A stretch of 64,000 bases of DNA, taken from contig NZ_FCNW02000001.1 of assembly GCF_001544475.1 (NCBI RefSeq), positions 1-64,000 of the forward strand. The letters are read 5' to 3'. The notes beneath the pieces were generated by a model that was not told the DNA's origin, did not search any database, and worked only from the letters and a program-made list of their open reading frames with translations. The DNA comes from Caballeronia humi (GTDB lineage: Bacteria > Pseudomonadota > Gammaproteobacteria > Burkholderiales > Burkholderiaceae). Positions 29,392 to 38,097 of this stretch are shown in pieces (the stretch's first letter is position 1; each line of letters begins with the position of its first letter). The translations under genes were made by a program, and so were the position numbers.

Positions 29392-29494
29392 CGGGGAACG
29401 AAGCCGCCGCGCACCAGAAGCGCCAGCAGCAACGCACAGCAGTAACCCGTAGTATCAGCCGCGACGCATGAGATTCCAGCAAAGAGAACGAACA

Positions 29495-29815
29495 ATGATC
29501 AAGGTCAGCTTCCTGTATCCGTATCGCGAGAATGGCCGTTTCGACGTCGACTATTACTGCAACCGTCACATGCCGCTCGCGGCCGCGCGCCTGGGCGATG
29601 CAGTGAAAGGCTGGTCCGTCGACGCAGGTCTCGCAGGCGCCGCGCCCGGCTCGCCGCCGCCGCACGTGGCCGTCGGGCATCTGCTGTTCGATTCCGTCGA
29701 GGCGTTTCAAAAGGCGGTCGTGCCCGCCGCGCGCGAGCTTCAGTCCGACCTCGCGAATTACTCGGATGGCCCCGCTCCGACGATCCAGATCAGTGAAGTA
29801 CGCGCGGCCGTCTGA
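29495..29815 (+). CDS. EthD-family protein
   Basis: 106 residues. The opening MIKVSFLYPYRENGRFD and YYCNRHMPLAAARLGDAVKG are characteristic of the EthD ferredoxin-like dimeric alpha-beta barrel family. The usual role is unclear; members take part in ether and polyketide metabolism. I chose the ATG at 29495 over 29468 because the family starts at MIKV. Confidence 0.82.
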   Translation: MIKVSFLYPYRENGRFDVDYYCNRHMPLAAARLGDAVKGWSVDAGLAGAAPGSPPPHVAVGHLLFDSVEAFQKAVVPAARELQSDLANYSDGPAPTIQISEVRAAV

Positions 29816-29896
29816 GCTGCTGCGCCACTCCTTTCGTTTTCCCAATGACCCGGCGCAGAAAGCACGACGCTGCGCACGCATAAAAAAGGACCAAAG

Positions 29897-30457
29897 ATGT
29901 TCGGCGATATCGCCCGTTTTCTGCTCAACACCCTGTTCACGCTGTTCGGCGCCGCGCTTTTGCTGCGCGCCTGGATGCAGGTCGTCCGCTTGCCGCCTTA
30001 CAACCCCGTCTCCAATGCCGTCATGCAGGCGACCAACTGGATCGTCCTGCCGCTGCGCAAGATCCTGCCGGGCGGCAAGATCGACTGGGCGAGCATCGTC
30101 GCGGCGATCATCGCGGCGCTGGTGTACGTGGTGCTGATGGTCGTGCTCGCGGGCGTCGACCCGATGCTCATGGCGCCGACACTCCTCCTCGTCGCCGTGC
30201 TGACCGTGGTGAAATGGGCGCTGAACCTGGTCATCTGGGTGACGATCCTGATGGCGCTCTTGTCGTGGCTCAATCCGCAGTCGCCCGCGATGCCGATCCT
30301 CTATCAGATCACCGCGCCTTTCCTCGATCCGCTGCGCCGCATCCTGCCGCGCCTCGGCGGCATCGATCTCTCGCCGATACTGCTCTTCGTCATCGTGCAG
30401 GTGCTGCTGATGGTGGTGACGCGGGTCGCGGTATCGATGACGCTGTTTGGTATCTGA
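29897..30457 (+). CDS. YggT-family membrane protein
   Basis: 186 residues with two YggT repeats, each a pair of membrane helices joined by a conserved loop (RLPPYNPVSNAVMQATNWIV, then SWLNPQSPAMPILYQIT). Family members sit in the inner membrane and are linked to osmotic adaptation or cell-division factors; no enzymatic motif is present. Confidence 0.88.
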   Translation: MFGDIARFLLNTLFTLFGAALLLRAWMQVVRLPPYNPVSNAVMQATNWIVLPLRKILPGGKIDWASIVAAIIAALVYVVLMVVLAGVDPMLMAPTLLLVAVLTVVKWALNLVIWVTILMALLSWLNPQSPAMPILYQITAPFLDPLRRILPRLGGIDLSPILLFVIVQVLLMVVTRVAVSMTLFGI

Positions 30458-30520
30458 AAGCCGCACGCCGGGCCGCCGATTGCGTTTTCCGGTGGCCTGC
30501 GCTTACAATAGCCGGCTCAC

Positions 30521-30595
30521 GCGGGCGTCGTATAATGGCTATTACCGTAGCTTCCCAAGCTACAGACGTGGGTTCGATTCCCATCGCCCGCTCCA
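30521..30595 (+). tRNA. tRNA-Gly (anticodon CCC)
   Basis: The 7-bp acceptor stem GCGGGCG pairs with CGCCCGC, the anticodon stem GTAGC/GCTAC encloses TTCCCAA, the T arm is GTGGGTTCGATTCCCAT and the discriminator is T followed by encoded CCA at 30593-30595. It reads GGG codons. It is followed by a terminator. Confidence 0.95.
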
Positions 30596-30605
30596 GACAT
30601 CGAAC

Positions 30606-30635
30606 AAAAAGCCGCCTCCTCAAAGGCGGCTTTTT
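30606..30635 (+). terminator. Intrinsic terminator after tRNA-Gly
   Basis: Stem AAAAAGCCGCC / GGCGGCTTTTT with an 8-nt loop, 11 nt after the tRNA 3' end. Confidence 0.9.
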
Positions 30636-30697
30636 GATTTTCAGCGGCGCGGTTTGTCCGTCCGCCGCGCATCGAATCACACACGCAGCGCCCACCG

Positions 30698-31432
30698 ATG
30701 AACCACGATCCCCAAGACGAAGCCACCGACAACGCCGCCCAGACCGACATTGCCGACGACACCCCGCACCATCGCCGCATCCGCAGCTTCGTGACGCGCG
30801 CGGGCCGCGTGTCGACGGGACAGCGGCGCGCGCTCGACGAATTCGGTCCGCGCTTCGTGGTCGGCTATTCGGACGCGCAGCCGGACTGGGACGCCGTGTT
30901 CGGCCGCGAGATGCCGCGCGTGCTGGAAATCGGCTTCGGAATGGGCGGCACGACGGCGGAGATCGCGGCCGCGCGTCCCGCCGACGACTTCATCGGCGTC
31001 GAGGTGCACGAACCGGGCGTCGGCGCACTGCTGAAGCTGATTGGCGAGCAGTCGCTCCGCAATATCCGAATCATCCAGCACGACGCCGTCGAGGTGATCG
31101 AGCACATGATCGCGCCGCAAAGCCTCGACGGGGTGCACATCTATTTCCCCGATCCGTGGCATAAGGCGCGACACCACAAGCGCCGGCTGATCCAGCCGAA
31201 GTTTGTCGCGCTGCTGGTGTCGCGGCTGAAGCCGGGCGGCTATATCCACCTGGCGACCGACTGGCAGAACTACGCCGAGCAGATGCTGGAAGTGCTCTCA
31301 GCGGAGCCGGCGCTCAAAAATACCGCCGATGGCTACGCGCCCCGCCCCGATTACCGCCCCGTCACGAAATTCGAGCGGCGTGGGATCAAGCTCGGGCACG
31401 GCGTGTGGGATCTTGTTTTCAGGCGCGTATAA
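30698..31432 (+). CDS. trmB: tRNA (guanine-N7-)-methyltransferase
   Basis: 244 residues. It methylates G46 in the variable loop of tRNAs using S-adenosylmethionine. The SAM motif is [16 protein letters not shown] and the TrmB signature is [18 protein letters not shown]. The first 45 residues are acidic and probably flexible. It follows tRNA-Gly and its terminator. Confidence 0.95.
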   Translation: MNHDPQDEATDNAAQTDIADDTPHHRRIRSFVTRAGRVSTGQRRALDEFGPRFVVGYSDAQPDWDAVFGREMPRVLEIGFGMGGTTAEIAAARPADDFIGVEVHEPGVGALLKLIGEQSLRNIRIIQHDAVEVIEHMIAPQSLDGVHIYFPDPWHKARHHKRRLIQPKFVALLVSRLKPGGYIHLATDWQNYAEQMLEVLSAEPALKNTADGYAPRPDYRPVTKFERRGIKLGHGVWDLVFRRV

Positions 31433-31450
31433 AACGCTCTACAACAATGC

Positions 31451-31479
31451 AAAACGCCACGGCATGCCGTGGCGTTTTT
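31451..31479. terminator. Bidirectional terminator between trmB and uppP
   Basis: A perfect 28-bp palindrome with 5' A-run and 3' T-run lies between the convergent trmB (stop 31432) and uppP (stop 31500). Confidence 0.88.
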
Positions 31480-31499
31480 CTTCGTCAGCGCGAACCGGC

Positions 31500-32333
31500 T
31501 TATTCCGCCCAGCTCAACCCGCCGCTATATCCAACGATCAGAATCAGCAGCCCGAACCCGATCCGATACCACGCGAACGCCGTGAAATCGTGCGTCGCGA
31601 CGTAGCGCAGCAGCCAGCGAATGCAGACGAACGCGCTCACGAACGCTGAGACGAGACCGATCGCGAAAAGGCCGGCGTCATCGACGGAAAGGGTCTTGTA
31701 GACCTTCGCCAGTTCGTAAAGCGTCGCGCCGAAGATGATCGGGATCGCGAGAAAGAACGAGAATTCGGTCGCGACGCGACGTTCCAGCCCGAACAGCATC
31801 CCGCCGATGATCGTCGCCCCCGAGCGCGACGTGCCCGGGATCAGCGCGAAACATTGCGCGAGGCCGACTTTAAGCGCGTCCATATAGGAGAGCTCGTCGA
31901 CAGAGGTCACCGTGGGCGCGGCGCCGCGGTCGCGATTGCGCGCTTCGGCCCACAAAATCACGATCCCGCCGACGATCAGCGCCACCGAAACCGGCACAGG
32001 AGAAAACAGCACCGATTTGATCGATTTCTCGAACATGAGGCCGAGAATGATGGCCGGAATCGTCGCAATGATGACGTTGAGCGTGAAACGGCGCGCTTCG
32101 GGCCGCGTCGGCAGACCGGCGACGACGGCGCCGATCTTGCGGCGATATTCCCAGCAAATGGCGAGGATGGCGCCGAACTGGATCACGACGTCGAACGTTT
32201 TGGCTTGCGCGTTGCTGTAGTTGAGCAGGCTGCCCGCGACGATCAGATGTCCCGTACTCGATACCGGCAGGAATTCCGTCAAGCCTTCCACGACGCCGAG
32301 AACCAGCGCCTTGCACATAAGAATCCAGTCCAT
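31500..32333 (-). CDS. uppP: Undecaprenyl-diphosphatase
   Basis: 277 residues, 7-8 membrane helices. [17 protein letters not shown] near residues 15-31 and the [13 protein letters not shown] loop are the two active-site motifs of the BacA/UppP family. It recycles the C55 lipid carrier for peptidoglycan and glycan assembly, and its overproduction gives bacitracin resistance. Confidence 0.96.
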   Translation of the reverse strand: MDWILMCKALVLGVVEGLTEFLPVSSTGHLIVAGSLLNYSNAQAKTFDVVIQFGAILAICWEYRRKIGAVVAGLPTRPEARRFTLNVIIATIPAIILGLMFEKSIKSVLFSPVPVSVALIVGGIVILWAEARNRDRGAAPTVTSVDELSYMDALKVGLAQCFALIPGTSRSGATIIGGMLFGLERRVATEFSFFLAIPIIFGATLYELAKVYKTLSVDDAGLFAIGLVSAFVSAFVCIRWLLRYVATHDFTAFAWYRIGFGLLILIVGYSGGLSWAE

Positions 32334-32389
32334 CCGTCAGCCCTTTCGCTTTTTTTTCGCTGGTTCAACGCAGCCGGCGCAGGTTTCAC

Positions 32390-32977
32390 TCACTTTTCGA
32401 GAATCTGCACACGTATACCGTTTGTAAGGACCGTGATTGTACCGGGTTCATAATTCACCCCGGCGAATTGCAACTGTTCGGGCTTGAACGTGTAGACCGG
32501 ATAGCGGTCGAGCAACTGCGTCGCGAGGAGCGCACCCGCCGCGTTGATCTGCTGGTTGTACTGGGCGGCGTCGCCGGTGACTTGTGAATCGTCGACGCTC
32601 GGCGACATCAGGATGACTGAATGGCTCGGCGCATCGTAGGCGAGCTGGCTCGACAGCGTGAACACGCCGTTCACCGGATTCGGCATGAAGGGCGTCGACA
32701 GCCGCGCCTGAAGCCGCACGGTCACGCGATTGCGATCCGGCGACAAACCGACCGTCGGATTGCTCAGGACGACGTCGAAAATTTGAGATGCGGTGCGTTG
32801 CAGCGGGAACTTGCGCGCGACCGCTTCCTGGACTTGCTGCTGCGAGAAGTCGTAGTGATCGGGGATGAACGGAAAAATCGATGCTGCGCCGGCCGGGGTG
32901 GCGAGCGCGAGCGCGGCGGCGCTCGCGAGGCCGGCGAGCAGGAACCGGCGCCGTTCGAGCGCGACGGTTTGAGTCAT
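32390..32977 (-). CDS. DUF1439 secreted protein
   Basis: 195 residues. The N-terminus ERRRFLLAGLASAAALALA is a signal sequence ending near PAGAA, with a twin-arginine look (ERRRFLLAG). The mature part resembles YceB/DUF1439 envelope proteins: an amphipathic HYDFSQQQVQEAVARKFPL start and a beta-rich remainder. There is no lipobox Cys, unlike E. coli YceB. Function unknown. Confidence 0.8.
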   Translation of the reverse strand: MTQTVALERRRFLLAGLASAAALALATPAGAASIFPFIPDHYDFSQQQVQEAVARKFPLQRTASQIFDVVLSNPTVGLSPDRNRVTVRLQARLSTPFMPNPVNGVFTLSSQLAYDAPSHSVILMSPSVDDSQVTGDAAQYNQQINAAGALLATQLLDRYPVYTFKPEQLQFAGVNYEPGTITVLTNGIRVQILEK

Positions 32978-33037
32978 GCGAAATCCTCCAGTTTTTTATC
33001 GCGCCGGACCGGCGAGCGGATATTCGACCGCGTGCGC

Positions 33038-33322
33038 TCAATCCGGTTGCGTTTCTATTTCGAGACGAGCGAGCCAGGTGAGGGCGTCGTCACGCTCGTC
33101 ACCGCACATTTGCGATGACGGCTGCAGGCCGGAGCAGCAAGCCGGCCGGCGCGGATCGCCGAAGATCATACAGCGCAGATCGTCGCCCAACTGGATGCAC
33201 GCGACGCCCGCAGGCTTGCCGTCCGGCATGCCCGGAATCGCGCTCGAAATCGACGGCGCGATACAGCACGCGCCGCAGCCTTCGCGGCACGCATGAGAGT
33301 TCGACGACACATCCCGTGACAT
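33038..33322 (-). CDS. YkgJ-family cysteine-cluster protein
   Basis: 94 residues from the ATG at 33322 (MSRDVSSN); an in-frame ATG at 33337 is also possible. [14 protein letters not shown] followed by [13 protein letters not shown] is the conserved cysteine cluster that chelates zinc or iron. Role unknown. Confidence 0.82.
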   Translation of the reverse strand: MSRDVSSNSHACREGCGACCIAPSISSAIPGMPDGKPAGVACIQLGDDLRCMIFGDPRRPACCSGLQPSSQMCGDERDDALTWLARLEIETQPD

Positions 33323-33681
33323 AGCGATCCAGAACAAACGGTTAATTCAGCATTCTCCCATGGCGTGCCGATGCGGCGTTATCACGCAACGAGCCCCCGG
33401 CGCGTGCCGCTACACTCGGCTGATCCGTCGAAGGCGCAAGCCATGTTCACCGCTCTTTCGACCGGTATCTCGGGCAGCAAAGCCCGCAGCCGTATTCGCG
33501 GACAATTTGAGGACCTGGGCCGCCGCGCCATCGTCCCGGCACGTCGCGCACGGGCAAGGCGATTGATCTCGCGAAAGAACGCGCCTCTCGCACTGCGCGA
33601 GCACCCCACTACCACCGCTGCCGCCGCCTCCGCCTTCGCTTCCTCCGCCCCAAACAGTATTTATTACTTCAGTGGCATAGA
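33323..33681. other. Intergenic region without a supported gene
   Basis: 359 nt between the divergent YkgJ and amidase genes. Open frames exist on both strands, but they have no ribosome site, no recognisable motif and shift freely through repetitive Ala/Arg codons. Confidence 0.3.
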
Positions 33682-33720
33682 ATGACAGCCACCCGCGCCG
33701 ACCGCTCCAACCTCGAGACC

Positions 33721-35100
33721 ATGCCGACTCAATCGCCCCAGTTTGCCCCGCTTGCCCAGCTTGCCGCCGACCTCCGCGCGAACCGCACGACGAGCCGCGC
33801 CCTCGTCGAGCACGCGCTGGAACGCATCGAAGACACCGCCGGACAGGGCTCCACCGTATTCCTGCAAGTCGATGCCGTTGCCGCCCGCGCCGCCGCCGAT
33901 GCCCACGATGCGTTGCGCCGCGCCGGCACCCTGCTCTCGCCGCTCGCGGGCATCCCGGTATCGATCAAGGATCTCTTCGACATCGAAGGCCAGGTCACGC
34001 GCGCGGGCTCCCGCGTGCTGGACGACGCCCCGCCCGCGAAGGCCGACGCGCTCGCCGTCGCCCGGTTGCGCCGTGCGGGCGCGGTGATCGTCGGCCGCAC
34101 GAACATGAGCGAGTTCGCGTTCTCCGGTCTCGGCCTGAACCCGCACTACGGCACGCCGCGCTCGCCGTACCACGCCAATGTGCCGGGCGACGAGCGGATT
34201 GCGGGCGGATCGTCGTCGGGGGCGGCAGCGTCGGTCGCCGACGGCATGGCGGCCGTCGCGCTCGGCACCGACACCGGCGGCTCGATCCGCATTCCATCGG
34301 CGCTCTGCGGCCTCACCGGCTTCAAGCCGACCGCGAGCCGCATCCCGATGCAAGGCGGCCTGCCGCTCTCCACGTCGCTCGATTCATTCGGGCCGATCGG
34401 ATTGTCGGTGGCGTGCTGCGCGCTCGTCGACCGGATTCTCGCCGCGCGCGAGCCCGAGGTGCCCGCCACGCGCCCGCTCGACGGCGTGCGCCTTGGCGTG
34501 CTGACGAACTACGTGACCGACGGCGTCGACGAGACCGTCGCGAGCGCGGTCTCGACGGCGATCAAGCATCTGTCGGCAGCGGGCGCGCTCGTGGAAGACG
34601 TGCGCTTCGCCCCGCTCGACCGCCTGCCGGAAATCAACCGCTTCGGCTTTGCGCCGATCGAGGCGTACGCGTGGCACCGGCCGCTGCTCGCCGCCCATTC
34701 GGCCGGCTACGACCCGCGTGTGCTCGTGCGCATCATGAAGGGCCAGCCCGCGAGCGCCGCCGATTACATCGACTTGCTGCAGGCGCGCGCCGCGATGATC
34801 GAAGCCGCGCGCACGACGCTCTGGCAGCGCTTCGACGCGATCCTTTGCCCGACGGTGCCGGTCGTGCCGCCGCGCATCGCCGATCTCGAACACGACGACG
34901 ACACCTTCGGCCGCGCCAACGCGCTGATCCTGCGCAACCCGAGCGCGTTCAATTTCCTCGATAGCTGCGGCCTGTCGCTGCCGTGCCATCCGCGCGGCGG
35001 CGCGCCGGTGGGCCTGATGCTGTCCGGCGCACCGCACGCGGACGACGCGCTGCTGTCGATCGGACGCGCCGTCGAAGCCGTCCTCGCCCCCACGCGCTGA
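33721..35100 (+). CDS. Amidase signature family enzyme
   Basis: 459 residues from the ATG at 33721; an earlier ATG at 33682 is in frame and I cannot exclude it because neither has a strong ribosome site. The Ser-cisSer-Lys triad is visible: Lys83 in VSIKDLFD, Ser164 in GGSSSGAA and Ser188 in GTDTGGSIRIP. It hydrolyses an amide bond, substrate unknown. It is not an obvious GatA because no gatB or gatC is near. Confidence 0.87.
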   Translation: MPTQSPQFAPLAQLAADLRANRTTSRALVEHALERIEDTAGQGSTVFLQVDAVAARAAADAHDALRRAGTLLSPLAGIPVSIKDLFDIEGQVTRAGSRVLDDAPPAKADALAVARLRRAGAVIVGRTNMSEFAFSGLGLNPHYGTPRSPYHANVPGDERIAGGSSSGAAASVADGMAAVALGTDTGGSIRIPSALCGLTGFKPTASRIPMQGGLPLSTSLDSFGPIGLSVACCALVDRILAAREPEVPATRPLDGVRLGVLTNYVTDGVDETVASAVSTAIKHLSAAGALVEDVRFAPLDRLPEINRFGFAPIEAYAWHRPLLAAHSAGYDPRVLVRIMKGQPASAADYIDLLQARAAMIEAARTTLWQRFDAILCPTVPVVPPRIADLEHDDDTFGRANALILRNPSAFNFLDSCGLSLPCHPRGGAPVGLMLSGAPHADDALLSIGRAVEAVLAPTR

Positions 35101-35183
35101 ATTTGTCAGGACGGGGTTCGCGCTAGAATCCCGTTGACCCGCGCGCAGTTTCAGGTGCTTTCTACTCGAATCGTTTGCAATAC

Positions 35184-35729
35184 ATGAACAACTCTCTACA
35201 CCATTTCACGATGCATGAAGAAGATCGCGGCCTGCGTCGTGAACGGCGGCTCCTGCTTCTGCTCGCATTTGTGTGCCTGGCGCTCGTCGGCGGCGCGTTG
35301 TATCTGCAGTTCTATCGCGGCGAGGATCCTTGCCCGCTTTGCATCATCCAGCGCTATTTCTTCGTGCTGATCGCCGTGTTCGCGTTTCTCGGCGCGGGGC
35401 TCAGAAGCTGGCGCGGCGTGGCTGTGCTCGAGGCGATGGTCGTGTTGTCGGCGATTGGCGGGATCGTGGCGGCGGTGCGGCACGTCTATGTGCAGGCACG
35501 GCCGGGCTTCAGTTGCGGGTTCGATACCTTGCAGCCGATCGTCGACGGGCTGCCGCCCGCGCGCTGGCTGCCGCAGGTGTTCAAGGTCGCGGGGCTGTGT
35601 GAGACGCCGTATCCGCCGATTCTCGGGCTGTCGCTGCCGCAGTGGTCGTTGATCGCGTTTGCGGTGGTGCTTCTGGCGGTCGGCGGGAGTTTGTGGAGCC
35701 GGCGTCGCGTTCGGGATGCCGGGATCTGA
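35184..35729 (+). CDS. dsbB: Disulfide bond formation protein B
   Basis: 181 residues with four membrane helices. Cys50-Pro-Leu-Cys53 lies in the first periplasmic loop and Cys111 / Cys139 in the second, the four redox cysteines that pass electrons from DsbA to ubiquinone. I prefer the ATG at 35184 (MNNSLHHF); a TTG at 35175 and an ATG at 35211 are alternatives. Confidence 0.93.
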   Translation: MNNSLHHFTMHEEDRGLRRERRLLLLLAFVCLALVGGALYLQFYRGEDPCPLCIIQRYFFVLIAVFAFLGAGLRSWRGVAVLEAMVVLSAIGGIVAAVRHVYVQARPGFSCGFDTLQPIVDGLPPARWLPQVFKVAGLCETPYPPILGLSLPQWSLIAFAVVLLAVGGSLWSRRRVRDAGI

Positions 35730-35759
35730 TCCGCTTGCCGCGCGATAGAAAACCATCGA

Positions 35760-36344
35760 ATGCGGTCGGAACGAACCACATTGGGTCAAATCGGCCGATT
35801 TCGCTCACGAAAAAACGAATCGCGGCCGCTGAGCGCCGGTGAAATCGCCCTCGCGCGATTGATTTTCGGCGATTCGATCGATTACGCATGCGTCAAAATC
35901 CACCGACGCGGCTATTTGTGGCTCGGTCTTCAGCACGCCGACGTCGCGATGGCGCCCAACGGCGAAATCTACTTCGGCCGAAAGTGCTTCAAGAACGACT
36001 TTTCGCGCGAGAACGCGTCGTCGCGGCACTGGTTTATCCATGAAATGACGCATGTCTGGCAGCATCAACTCGGTTATCCGGTCAAATGGCGTGGCGCGAT
36101 TCGCATCGGCTTGAACTATCGATATATCTTGGAGCCGAACAGAAAACTGGGCAGTTTCAATATGGAAGCCCAGGGCGATTTACTGGCCGATTATTTCGCG
36201 CTGAAGTTTCTACGTGAACCGCGGGTCATGGCACAGCCCGAATATCGCGACGACATCGCTCTCTACGAACAGGTGCTCCGTGATTTCCTCAAAAATCCGG
36301 CGAGCAAGGCCAATCTTCCGCGCAGACGGGTGTTTTCCGTCTGA
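35760..36344 (+). CDS. Stand-alone HEXXH zinc-metallopeptidase-like protein
   Basis: 194 residues. His94-Glu-Met-Thr-His98 in HWFIHEMTHVWQHQLG is a zincin motif; it is preceded by APNGEIYFGRKCFKNDFS and followed by a helical tail. The pattern resembles the DUF4157-type or Vgr/Rhs-associated peptidase domains. There is no signal peptide, and no secretion or immunity gene is next to it. The first 20 residues are Arg-rich. It starts 30 nt after dsbB. Protease activity is inferred from the motif only. Confidence 0.72.
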   Translation: MRSERTTLGQIGRFRSRKNESRPLSAGEIALARLIFGDSIDYACVKIHRRGYLWLGLQHADVAMAPNGEIYFGRKCFKNDFSRENASSRHWFIHEMTHVWQHQLGYPVKWRGAIRIGLNYRYILEPNRKLGSFNMEAQGDLLADYFALKFLREPRVMAQPEYRDDIALYEQVLRDFLKNPASKANLPRRRVFSV

Positions 36345-36567
36345 TCGCAGCGAACAGCAGTGCCGCGCGGCCACGGCGCGAACGTGGCAAAACTTCCCCC
36401 TATCAGCGCATCCGCATAATCTTGATATGCGCGCCGCAATATTTTTGGGATATTGCGGTGTTACCTTCGGGTATGGATGGCGATCTACGTGCGCCGTGTC
36501 CGGCTTGCCTTAGGCGCAGCCTGGCACGCGTAACGCGCGCCCGATCCGCAATGTCTCGGATTTTTTT
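36345..36567 (+). promoter_or_regulatory. Structured leader of the xdh operon, candidate riboswitch/attenuator
   Basis: Five successive hairpins can be drawn: CCGCAATAT/ATATTGCGG (36434-36458), TACC-TTCG-GGTA (36462-36473), TGCGCC/GGCGCA (36490-36518), GGCACGCG/CGCGCGCC with one mismatch (36523-36541), and ATCCG/CGGAT (36544-36561) followed by TTTTTT ending right before the xdhA ATG at 36568. There is no Shine-Dalgarno sequence in the normal place, so the last hairpin could control termination or initiation. Purine genes downstream make a purine ligand plausible. The class is not identified. Confidence 0.5.
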
Positions 36568-38097
36568 ATGACAACGCAAACCATCCGCTTTCTCCAGCAC
36601 GGCGCCGTCCGCGAAATCGGCGATGCGCCCGCGACGCGCACTGTCCTCCAGCACCTTCGGGAGGTGCAGCAATGCACTGGCACGAAGGAAGGCTGTGCCG
36701 AGGGCGACTGCGGCGCGTGCACGGTCGTAATCGGCGAGCTCGATGTGCACGGCGAGGTGGCGCTGAAGGCCGTCAACGCGTGCATCCAGTTCCTGCCGAC
36801 GCTCGACGGCCGCGCGCTTTTCACCGTCGAAGACTTGCGCGCCGCCGATGGCGCGCTGCATCCCGTGCAGCAGGCGCTCGTCGATTGCCACGGCTCGCAG
36901 TGCGGCTTCTGCACGCCGGGCTTCGTGATGTCGCTGTGGGCGCTCTACGAGAACCAGCCGACGAACGCCGGCCTGCCGACCCGCGACGAAATCAGCACCG
37001 CCCTCTCCGGCAATTTGTGCCGCTGCACGGGCTATCGTCCGATCGTCGATGCCGCGCAGAAGATGTTCGACTATCCGCGCGTGCCGTTCGATCACGCGGC
37101 GCTCAAGGCGTCGCTCCAAGCGATCCGCCGCGCCGGCACCTTCGAATACACCGCGCCCGACGCGCGCGGCGCCGCGTTCGGCTCGCCCACCTTCCACGCC
37201 CCGGCGACGCTCGCCGACTTCGCCCGCCTGCGCGCGGCGCATCCGAACGCGCGCATTCTGGCGGGCAGCACGGACGTCGGCTTGTGGGTCACGAAACAGT
37301 TCCGCGATCTCGGCGACATCCTGTACATCGGCAATGTCGCCGAACTGAAGGCGATCTCGCGCGATGCGCAGAACCTCACGATCGGCGCGGCGGCATCGCT
37401 CGAGGATGCGTACGCCGCGCTCGCTGTCGACTACCCCGAACTCGCCGAATTGTGGACACGCTTCGCCTCGCTGCCGATCCGCAACGCCGGCACGCTCGGC
37501 GGCAACGTCGCGAACGGCTCGCCGATAGGCGATTCGATGCCCGCGCTGATCGCGCTCGACGCCCAGGTCGTGCTGCAAAAAGCCGATAAAATCCGCGCGC
37601 TGCCGCTCGACGCGTTTTATCTCGGCTATCAGAAGACCGCACTCGATGCCGGCGAATTCGTCGCGGCGATCCGCGTCCCGCGGCCTTCGACGGATCTGCG
37701 TTTTCGCACTTACAAAATCTCGAAGCGCTACGACCAGGACATCTCGGCCGTGTGCGCGGCGTTCGCCGTGAAGCTCACCGGCACGCGCGTGTCGGGCGCG
37801 CGCATCGCGTTCGGCGGCATGGCGGCGACGCCGAAGCGCGCCGCGCGGGCCGAAGCGGCGCTCGTCGGCGAGGAGTGGTCGGAGTCGAACGTGCGTGAAG
37901 CGATGACCGCGCTCGACGCCGATTTCCAGCCGCTCACCGACATGCGCGCGTCAAGCGCCTACCGCAGCAAAATCGCGCGCAACGTGCTGTGGCGCTTCTA
38001 TCTCGAAACGCGCGGCGACGCCCCGCTCGCCCTCTTCGACGTCAGCGCGTTCGCGTTCGAGGCGCAAGCGAACGGCGCACTCAAGGAACTGCCATGA
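36568..38097 (+). CDS. xdhA: Xanthine dehydrogenase small subunit (2x[2Fe-2S], FAD)
   Basis: 509 residues. The N-terminal ferredoxin-like domain has Cys43, Cys48, Cys51 and Cys72; the second cluster has Cys112-Gly-Phe-Cys115 and Cys151-Arg-Cys153. Residues about 190-500 form the FAD domain (ILAGSTDVGLWVTK, RNAGTLGGNVANGSPIGD). It passes electrons from xanthine oxidation at XdhB to NAD+. Its stop overlaps the xdhB start as ATGA. Confidence 0.96.
   Translation: MTTQTIRFLQHGAVREIGDAPATRTVLQHLREVQQCTGTKEGCAEGDCGACTVVIGELDVHGEVALKAVNACIQFLPTLDGRALFTVEDLRAADGALHPVQQALVDCHGSQCGFCTPGFVMSLWALYENQPTNAGLPTRDEISTALSGNLCRCTGYRPIVDAAQKMFDYPRVPFDHAALKASLQAIRRAGTFEYTAPDARGAAFGSPTFHAPATLADFARLRAAHPNARILAGSTDVGLWVTKQFRDLGDILYIGNVAELKAISRDAQNLTIGAAASLEDAYAALAVDYPELAELWTRFASLPIRNAGTLGGNVANGSPIGDSMPALIALDAQVVLQKADKIRALPLDAFYLGYQKTALDAGEFVAAIRVPRPSTDLRFRTYKISKRYDQDISAVCAAFAVKLTGTRVSGARIAFGGMAATPKRAARAEAALVGEEWSESNVREAMTALDADFQPLTDMRASSAYRSKIARNVLWRFYLETRGDAPLALFDVSAFAFEAQANGALKELP

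Noticed and set aside
33365..33685. Open frame in the YkgJ-amidase gap
   Set aside because: No ribosome site, no motif, Ala/Ser runs typical of random GC-rich frames.
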